The translations under genes and the position numbers were made by a program. Positions 7,448 to 11,522 of a stretch of DNA of 11,522 bases are shown in pieces. The DNA lies in NCBI GenBank assembly GCA_036651575.1, contig JAVVXN010000045.1:1-11522 (forward strand), written 5' to 3'. The notes under the pieces were generated by a model that saw only the letters and a program-made list of their open reading frames with translations, had not been told where the DNA came from and did not search any database. Source of the stretch: JAVWGW01 sp036651575 (GTDB lineage Bacteria; Actinomycetota; Coriobacteriia; Coriobacteriales; Eggerthellaceae). Numbering within the stretch: the stretch's first letter is position 1; each line of letters opens with the position of its first letter.

Positions 7448-8556
7448 GCTTGGATGTTTGCATCAAAAAGCGCTTTCGATCGTTTGATCTCGATGTTTCG
7501 TTTTCGGCTGAAAACGAAACGCTTGGATTTCTTGGCGCGTCAGGTTGCGGAAAGAGCTTGACGTTGCGTTGCATCGCAGGCATTGAAACACCTGATGAAG
7601 GACGTATTGTTGTCAATGATACCGTTTTTTTCGATTCGGAAAAAAACATCGACCTTTCGCCCCAGCAGCGCAAGACGGCTCTGCTCTTTCAAAACTATAT
7701 GTTGTTTCCCAATCTGACGGTGGCCGAAAACGTGGCAGCGGGTATCGACAAAAACGCTTCAAAGGCTCAGCGTGCCGATATCACGCAGGCCGAATTGAAA
7801 CGCTTCAGTCTCGAGGGCTTTGGCAAACGCTATCCCGCACAGCTTTCCGGTGGGCAGCAACAGCGAGTGGCGCTTGCGCGCATGCTGGCGGCTCGCCCCG
7901 GCATACTCATGCTTGACGAACCGTTTTCGGCGCTCGATTCTCACTTAAAAAGCGTACTCGAGCAAAATCTTGTCAGCCTGTTTGAGGCGTACGAAGGCAC
8001 GATTCTTTATGTGAGCCACGATATCGATGAAGCGCTGCGCTTTTGCGATCGCTTGGCCGTGGTCGAGGCGGGTCATATCGTGGAGGAGGGGTCGGGCGAT
8101 GACTTGGTCAACAACCCGCACAGCGTTGCTGGCATCAAGCTTTCGGGGTGCAAAAATGCCGTTGCGGCCCAATACGCCGATGACCATCACGTGCGTCTGC
8201 CGAAGTGGGGTATCGAGGTTGCGAGCGAGCAGGTGGTGGCGCGCGACGTGAAATGTTTGGGAGTGCGTGCCTTTTATCTTGAGCGCACCGATGAGCCGGG
8301 AGAAAACGTCTTTCGGGTGCGAGTCGATCGCGTGAGTGATTCGCGTTTTGAGCGCACGGTGCTGCTTGCGTTTGTCGATCGCGCCGAATATGCTTCTTTA
8401 GAGGTTGACGAAGAGGAAGACGAAATGAAATATCTTCACCAACACATGTTCTGGCGGGTCAACAAGCGCTACGGGGAAACTGCGATCATGCCCGAAAAGG
8501 GTGACGAGCTGCTGATTCGCATTCCGAAGGATAAGATTTATCTCGTTTCGCACTAA
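7444..8556 (+). CDS. modC: Molybdate ABC transporter ATP-binding protein ModC
   Basis: Cytoplasmic ATPase that drives molybdate import through ModB; 370 residues. The nucleotide-binding domain occupies about 1-230: Walker A GASGCGKS (31-38), Q-loop Gln83, signature LSGGQ (134-138), Walker B LMLDEP (155-160) and switch His192. The C-terminal part (about 235-370) is in the position of the regulatory TOBE domain. CLGVRAFYLERTD and FRVRVDRVSDSRFERTVLL resemble the variant TOBE domain of Gram-positive anion importers rather than the classical molybdate-binding Mop repeat. An acidic stretch, EVDEEEDE (320-327), interrupts it. The GTG start overlaps the modB stop by 4 bases, which indicates translational coupling. 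It is the last gene of the mod operon; moaA starts 159 bases later. Sulfate or tungstate specificity cannot be excluded from this gene alone, but ModA and moaA/moaC support molybdate. Confidence 0.9.
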   Translation: MSLDVCIKKRFRSFDLDVSFSAENETLGFLGASGCGKSLTLRCIAGIETPDEGRIVVNDTVFFDSEKNIDLSPQQRKTALLFQNYMLFPNLTVAENVAAGIDKNASKAQRADITQAELKRFSLEGFGKRYPAQLSGGQQQRVALARMLAARPGILMLDEPFSALDSHLKSVLEQNLVSLFEAYEGTILYVSHDIDEALRFCDRLAVVEAGHIVEEGSGDDLVNNPHSVAGIKLSGCKNAVAAQYADDHHVRLPKWGIEVASEQVVARDVKCLGVRAFYLERTDEPGENVFRVRVDRVSDSRFERTVLLAFVDRAEYASLEVDEEEDEMKYLHQHMFWRVNKRYGETAIMPEKGDELLIRIPKDKIYLVSH

Positions 8557-8588
8557 AGATGTTTTGTCGGGTATTGTAAAGGGGCTTT

Positions 8589-8632
8589 GGCGACAAGGTT
8601 TGGCCTGAAAACTGGTTGTGGCGTGTGCGCCA
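8589..8632 (+). promoter_or_regulatory. Foldable region with alternative hairpins between modC and moaA
   Basis: TGGCG-tgtg-CGCCA (8619-8632) is a perfect 5-base stem with a tetraloop. The same CGCC (8628-8631) could pair instead with GGCG at 8589-8592, closing a larger structure. That structure would contain an inner stem ACAA/TTGT (8593-8596 with 8616-8619) stacked on GGTTT/AAACT (8597-8601 with 8609-8613). Mutually exclusive pairing is typical of riboregulators, and Moco-sensing RNAs are known upstream of moaA in other bacteria. I cannot match this sequence to the Moco RNA consensus. It may simply be a terminator-like structure after modC, although T-rich sequence begins only about 17 bases after the hairpin. 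Confidence 0.3.
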
Positions 8633-8662
8633 TGAAAAGTGCTCGGATATTTTTTCAAGGGT

Positions 8663-8693
8663 TTGAGGATAGCTCGTTCGCTTATACTATTCT
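8663..8693 (+). promoter_or_regulatory. Weak candidate promoter for moaA
   Basis: The -10-like TATACT (8683-8688, five of six) or TATTCT (8688-8693) follows TTGAGG (8663-8668). The spacers are 14 and 19 bases, both outside the 17-base optimum, so the match is poor. Context supports an independent moaA promoter: a 159-base gap follows modC, and the ribosome site lies just downstream. If this is the promoter, the hairpins at 8589-8632 lie upstream of the transcript start. Confidence 0.25.
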
Positions 8694-8701
8694 CAATCGA
8701 G

Positions 8702-8707
8702 AAGGAG
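8702..8707 (+). promoter_or_regulatory. Ribosome binding site deciding the moaA start
   Basis: AAGGAG ends 8 bases before the ATG at 8716. Upstream in-frame starts (ATG at 8632, TTG at 8587) have no such site, and the residues they would add do not belong to the MoaA family. Confidence 0.75.
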
Positions 8708-8715
8708 TGAAGTAT

Positions 8716-9717
8716 ATGAAGGATTCTCACGGTCGCATTATCGACTATTTGCGTATTTCACTGACCGATCGCTGCAACCTGCGCTGCATTTACTGCATGC
8801 CGGAAGAAGGCGTCGATCAGCTTGCGCACAACGATATTTTACGTATCGAGGAAATCGAAGAGATCGTTCGGGTTGCGGCGGGTATGGGTATTACGCGCAT
8901 CCGTTTGACCGGTGGAGAACCGCTGGTTCGCAAGGGTGTGATCGATCTGGTTCGCTTTATTGCAAACACCCCGGGTATCGAAGATGTTTCCTTGACTACC
9001 AACGGTATCCTGCTGCCGCAGATGGCTGCGGGACTTAAGGAGGCGGGGCTTACGCGGGTCAACATATCGCTCGATACGCTTGATGCCGATCAGTTTGCCA
9101 TGATCACGCGACGCGGCAAGCTTGAAGATACGCTTGCCGGTATTGAGGCGGCGCTTGCGGTTGGGTTTAAGCCGGTAAAAATCAATGCGGTTGCGGTGCG
9201 CAGTCTCAATCAGGATTATCTGGCTTTTGCAAAGCTTTCGATCGATCATCCTCTTCATGTGCGCTTTATCGAATACATGCCCGTCGGTGAAAGCTCGGGT
9301 GCTGACGGCTGTGGATGGGGTGAAAGCGATGTGGTCCCGACCGAAGAGCTGATCGAGATCATTGACATCGCGGCGCGCGCTGAAGGATTGGGCCCCCTCG
9401 TGCCGGCAAAAGACGATCGTCCCATCGGAGGTGGGCCGGCACGTTATTACGAATTTGCGGGCGCGCAGGGCACTGTTGGGTTTATCAGCCCCCTTTCCCG
9501 GCACTTCTGTTCTGAATGCAATCGCCTTCGTCTGACCGCTGATGGGCAAGTGCGACCCTGTCTGTTCTCCGATGACGAATTCGATATCAAGAATGCTCTG
9601 CGTCAGGGTACTGAAGACGATGTGCGTGCGGTGATTATGCAGGCGTTAGGCGCCAAGCCCGATGAGCACCACGACAAGGTGGGCACCGAACGCGGCATGT
9701 CCCAAATCGGCGGCTGA
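8716..9717 (+). CDS. moaA: GTP 3',8-cyclase MoaA (radical SAM)
   Basis: Cytoplasmic radical SAM enzyme for the first step of molybdenum cofactor synthesis: rearrangement of GTP to 3',8-cyclo-7,8-dihydro-GTP, which MoaC then uses. It has 333 residues, normal for the family. The N-terminus DYLRISLTDRCNLRCIYC carries the radical SAM Cys20, Cys24 and Cys27. TGGEPL is the SAM-binding glycine motif. The second 4Fe-4S cluster, which holds GTP, is ligated by Cys265, Cys268 and Cys282 (FCSECNRLRL then VRPC), with the substrate arginines Arg270 and Arg272. The conserved C-terminal GG is present (GMSQIGG). The start at 8716 is set by AAGGAG and family alignment. moaC follows after 93 bases containing a probable repeat. 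All known functional residues I can check are intact. Confidence 0.96.
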   Translation: MKDSHGRIIDYLRISLTDRCNLRCIYCMPEEGVDQLAHNDILRIEEIEEIVRVAAGMGITRIRLTGGEPLVRKGVIDLVRFIANTPGIEDVSLTTNGILLPQMAAGLKEAGLTRVNISLDTLDADQFAMITRRGKLEDTLAGIEAALAVGFKPVKINAVAVRSLNQDYLAFAKLSIDHPLHVRFIEYMPVGESSGADGCGWGESDVVPTEELIEIIDIAARAEGLGPLVPAKDDRPIGGGPARYYEFAGAQGTVGFISPLSRHFCSECNRLRLTADGQVRPCLFSDDEFDIKNALRQGTEDDVRAVIMQALGAKPDEHHDKVGTERGMSQIGG

Positions 9718-9726
9718 TAAGCTCCC

Positions 9727-9777
9727 GTCATCCCGCGTGTCCCTGTCATTTTAAGCGAAGCGAAGAATCTGTTCTTC
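9727..9777. repeat. Probable copy of a widespread dispersed intergenic repeat (GTCATT...AGCGAAGCGAAGAATC type)
   Basis: The core GTCATTTTAAGCGAAGCGAAG (9745-9765), followed by AATCTGTTCTTC, closely resembles a short element that I recall recurring between genes in many bacterial genomes. Its usual form reads GTCATTCTGAGCGAAGCGAAG and gives spurious peptides ending in RFFASLRMT on the opposite strand. Here it contains a tandem GCGAA, a second GTCAT at 9727-9731, and a 6-base hairpin GAAGAA/TTCTTC (9762-9767 with 9772-9777). It fills most of the moaA-moaC gap. Identification is from memory; copy number in this genome is unknown. Confidence 0.5.
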
Positions 9778-9810
9778 CCGGTATGTTCTCGTGCAACGAA
9801 AGGAATTGTC

Positions 9811-10335
9811 ATGTCAGATCAGCTTACCCATATCGATGAAAAAGGCGACGTGCGTATGGTCGACGTGGGCGCTAAGCCCGAAACCGAACGCGTAGCAATT
9901 GCGGAGGGGTTTATCGCCATGCACGCCGAAACGCTTGAGATGATCACGGAGGGTACGGCTGCCAAAGGCGATGTGCTCGCGTGTGCGCGGGTGGCGGGAG
10001 TGATGGGGGCCAAGCAGACATCATCGTTGATTCCGATGTGTCATCCCCTCAATATTACGAAGGCGAAAGTGGAGCTGAATCCGGTGGGCGCGGGAGTCCG
10101 CGAAGATGGAAACGTTGGCATTCACGTGATCACGACCTGTGGTGTGACGGGTAAAACCGGTATCGAAATGGAGGCGCTGACGGCGGCAAGTATCGCGTGC
10201 TTGACCATCTACGACATGTGCAAGGCCATCGATCGTGGCATGGAGATTATGGATGTGCGCCTGCTGAGAAAAGACGGCGGCAAGTCGGGCCTGTGGGAGC
10301 GCGCCTGTGGGTGCGCGGAGGTTTCAGCCAGGTAG
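9811..10335 (+). CDS. moaC: Cyclic pyranopterin monophosphate synthase MoaC
   Basis: Converts the MoaA product, 3',8-cyclo-7,8-dihydro-GTP, to cyclic pyranopterin monophosphate (cPMP) in the cytoplasm. It has 174 residues against about 160 in the family. The N-terminal THIDEKGDVRMVDVG motif is typical. Active-site elements are GAKQTSSLIPMCHPL (Lys68, His78) and TIYDMCKAID (Asp135 and Lys138, matching the catalytic Asp128/Lys131 of the E. coli enzyme). VRLLRKDGGKSG follows near the C-terminus. A short tail, LWERACGCAEVSAR, replaces the usual end. The ATG at 9811 has AAAGGAA about 7 bases upstream. The gene ends 15 bases before the next gene, so the two are probably cotranscribed. It may share a transcript with moaA across the repeat. 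Confidence 0.96.
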   Translation: MSDQLTHIDEKGDVRMVDVGAKPETERVAIAEGFIAMHAETLEMITEGTAAKGDVLACARVAGVMGAKQTSSLIPMCHPLNITKAKVELNPVGAGVREDGNVGIHVITTCGVTGKTGIEMEALTAASIACLTIYDMCKAIDRGMEIMDVRLLRKDGGKSGLWERACGCAEVSAR

Positions 10336-10350
10336 GAGGGGAGAAACATC

Positions 10351-11241
10351 GTGGTGGAAAGAAAAAATGCACTTCTGCTATTTAGCAAACCGCCCCTTCC
10401 CGGCTTGGTGAAAACTCGACTGACACCGCTCAAGGATGGAATTTTCACGCCAGAAGTTGCGGCACGGCTGTATCACTGCATGTTTTTCGATGTGGTGGAA
10501 ATTTGCTGTGATGCGCTATCTGATTTGGAGGCTGCCGATGAAGCGCGGCACGCGCAGTGCGAAGCTTGCGCCGATGCCATCCACGATACCTACGATATTT
10601 TCATTTCGACGACTCCCGCCGAAAACGGTGCGGTCATGCGGCGGTTTTTTGATGAGTCGGGCAGCTGGCCGCGTCCTTTGACCATCATATGCGACGAGGG
10701 TGCCGACTTCGACGAACATTACAACGATGCCTTCAAGCAGGTTTTCGACCGTGGCTACGACACGATTTTGTCGATGGGTGGCGATATGCCCACGCTTCCG
10801 AAGGCGGTGGTGGTCGAGGGGTTCGAGCAGCTCCATTGCCTCGACGCGACTTCGAGGGGCGGCTGCGTGCTGTCTCCCGATCAAGAGATGGGCGTCTCGC
10901 TTGTCGGGTGGACGAAGCGTACGGCAATCGACCATACGGGTGTTTTTTACAATCGTGAAGGCCTGACCGTTTTACCCGCCTATATCGCAAAAGCAAAAGC
11001 GAACAACGTGGCGGTGATTGTGCTTCCGGCGGTAATCGACATCGACACCATGGCCGATCTCAATCACCACGTCACGCTGCTTGAGGCGATCGAGTATGGA
11101 GCCCAGTTTCAAGACATTTCTTTTCCCGGGCGCACCATCGATGCGCTGCGGCAGATGGGGTATAGCGAAGTTCGGGTTTTGCCCAACGAATTGCGCGATT
11201 CGCGCGAGGGGATCGATGCGAAGGTATCCTCGCGCGACTGA
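10351..11241 (+). CDS. DUF2064/TIGR04282-like GT-A fold transferase
   Basis: A predicted nucleotide-sugar or NTP-transferase-fold protein of 296 residues. The N-terminus LLLFSKPPLPGLVKTRLTP (Lys13, Lys21, Arg23) is the family signature. GGDMPTL (143-149, Asp145) takes the place of the family's metal-binding GxDCP motif. CVLSPDQEMGVSLVGW (172-187) aligns with the usual PxxDGGYxLxGL but lacks DGG. VIDIDTMADL near 225-235 resembles the DxDTxxDL element of NTP transferases. About 60-80 residues extend beyond the usual roughly 200-220. The GTG start at 10351 follows AGGAGGGGAG (10334-10343) by 7 bases; a second GTG at 10354 is possible. Tight spacing to moaC suggests a job linked to pterin cofactor nucleotides, but the MobA motif LAGGxSxRMG is absent. 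Annotation elsewhere as a glycosyltransferase is generic, so the substrate is unknown. Confidence 0.8.
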   Translation: MVERKNALLLFSKPPLPGLVKTRLTPLKDGIFTPEVAARLYHCMFFDVVEICCDALSDLEAADEARHAQCEACADAIHDTYDIFISTTPAENGAVMRRFFDESGSWPRPLTIICDEGADFDEHYNDAFKQVFDRGYDTILSMGGDMPTLPKAVVVEGFEQLHCLDATSRGGCVLSPDQEMGVSLVGWTKRTAIDHTGVFYNREGLTVLPAYIAKAKANNVAVIVLPAVIDIDTMADLNHHVTLLEAIEYGAQFQDISFPGRTIDALRQMGYSEVRVLPNELRDSREGIDAKVSSRD

Positions 11242-11394
11242 GCGGGCCGCCGGGGGAGAGCGTGCTGGGGCAACCTGCACGAGAGCACACATGGATACGT
11301 AAGACCGGTTCGAGCGCGTAAAGTTCTCATTTTGACGTTATTGCGTTGCGGAAGAGGGGAGTGAGTGCGGGCAGATTAAAGGGGCGGGCGGCAG

Positions 11395-11431
11395 GCTCTC
11401 AGAAATTTAAGCGCGAAGCTCTCTGATATTT
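11395..11431 (+). repeat. Tandem near-identical 14-base direct repeat upstream of the yebC promoter
   Basis: GCTCTCAGAAATTT (11395-11408) and GCTCTCTGATATTT (11418-11431) match at 12 of 14 positions and are spaced 23 bases start to start, about two helical turns. The second copy ends 11 bases before the -10 element, covering the -35 position. This would suit a pair of binding sites for an activator or repressor, but only two copies are seen. Confidence 0.4.
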
Positions 11432-11439
11432 TTCGGGTG

Positions 11440-11448
11440 TGCTAGAAT
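11440..11448 (+). promoter_or_regulatory. Extended -10 promoter for the yebC-family gene
   Basis: TGCTAGAAT (11440-11448) is an extended -10: TG one base before TAGAAT, which matches five of six consensus bases. No good -35 sits 17 bases upstream, which extended -10 promoters can tolerate. Transcription would begin near 11455, about 28 bases before the ATG. Confidence 0.5.
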
Positions 11449-11482
11449 TATGGGTGGTCTGAATAAAGCGAAAGGGAGATAT

Positions 11483-11522
11483 ATGTCAGGACATTCAAAA
11501 TGGGCAACAACTAAACACCGCA
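11483..11522 (+). CDS. YebC/PmpR-family regulatory protein, 3' partial
   Basis: Only the first 13 codons are in the window, MSGHSKWATTKHR, which is the highly conserved N-terminus of the YebC/PmpR/TACO1 family (typically MAGHSKW or MSGHSKW). Members act as DNA-binding regulators or as factors that help ribosomes through difficult stretches such as polyproline. The ATG at 11483 follows GGGAG (11474-11478) at good spacing and lies behind its own promoter, separate from the Moco genes. The gene often neighbours ruvC/ruvA in other genomes, but that cannot be checked here. Confidence 0.88.
   Translation, partial: MSGHSKWATTKHR

Larger units (their letters stand above)
11242..11482. other. Intergenic region before the YebC-family gene
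   Basis: This 241-base gap holds no convincing gene. A small stem with one T-T mismatch, GTGCTGG-ggcaa-CCTGCAC (11262-11280), lies 20 bases after the transferase stop. It has no T-run and is at best a weak terminator. An isolated TTGACG at 11332-11337 has no -10 partner. The 3' third contains a tandem direct repeat and an extended -10 promoter, listed separately. Confidence 0.5.

Noticed and set aside
8587..8715. N-terminally extended MoaA using the TTG at 8587 or ATG at 8632
   Set aside because: No ribosome site precedes either, the added residues do not resemble MoaA, and the ATG at 8716 has AAGGAG at ideal distance.
9603..9812. Minus-strand small open frame whose product contains RFFASLKMT
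   Set aside because: This peptide is the usual spurious translation of the intergenic repeat at 9727-9777 and is not a gene.
11281..11400. Possible small RNA or tRNA in the gap before the yebC-family gene
   Set aside because: No cloverleaf, no T-loop-like motif and no promoter-terminator pair could be found; the TTGACG at 11332 lacks a -10.
1..11522. CRISPR array, insertion sequence, phage or defence system
   Set aside because: No regularly spaced repeats, transposase or integrase motifs, terminal inverted repeats or defence domains are visible; the genes form ordinary transport and cofactor operons.

Overview
The window is an 11.5 kb stretch from an anaerobic, Gram-positive-type bacterium. 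All real genes lie on the + strand. I favour a Coriobacteriia/Eggerthellaceae-like actinobacterium, but this is an inference: moderately high G+C with mixed codon use, several GTG starts, purine-rich ribosome binding sites, a lipoprotein ModA and a metal/cofactor-dependent anaerobic gene set. No rRNA or taxonomic marker is complete enough to prove it. No phage genes, insertion sequences, CRISPR arrays or defence genes are visible.

Region 1 (1-4946) is a five-gene ABC importer of the dipeptide/nickel class in the order substrate-binding protein (5' end outside the window), two permeases and two ATPases. Genes are separated by at most 11 bases or overlap by 7-8 bases, so they are one operon. 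Two histidine-rich stretches, at the C-terminus of the binding protein and in an N-terminal extension of the first ATPase, favour a transition metal, most likely nickel, over peptides. The second ATPase is short and has a modified Walker A motif.

Region 2 (about 4950-8556) is a molybdate uptake operon, modA-modB-modC. It has a good promoter at 4993-5021, overlapped by an imperfect inverted repeat that could be an operator. ModB is unusual: a cleavable-type signal peptide and about 235 extracytoplasmic residues of unrecognised type precede the normal five-helix permease domain.

Region 3 (8557-11241) holds molybdenum cofactor genes: moaA, moaC and a DUF2064/TIGR04282-type GT-A nucleotidyl/glycosyltransferase-like gene tightly coupled to moaC. 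The gap before moaA contains foldable sequence with two mutually exclusive hairpins. The gap between moaA and moaC contains what looks like a copy of a widespread intergenic repeat. MoaA and MoaC together convert GTP to cyclic pyranopterin monophosphate, and the Mod system supplies the molybdate inserted later in the pathway.

Region 4 (11242-11522) is a 241-base gap with a near-identical tandem direct repeat and an extended -10 promoter, followed by the first 13 codons of a YebC/PmpR-family gene. Taken together, the window reads as a metal and cofactor supply locus (probable nickel uptake, molybdate uptake, early Moco synthesis) for anaerobic metalloenzymes encoded elsewhere.
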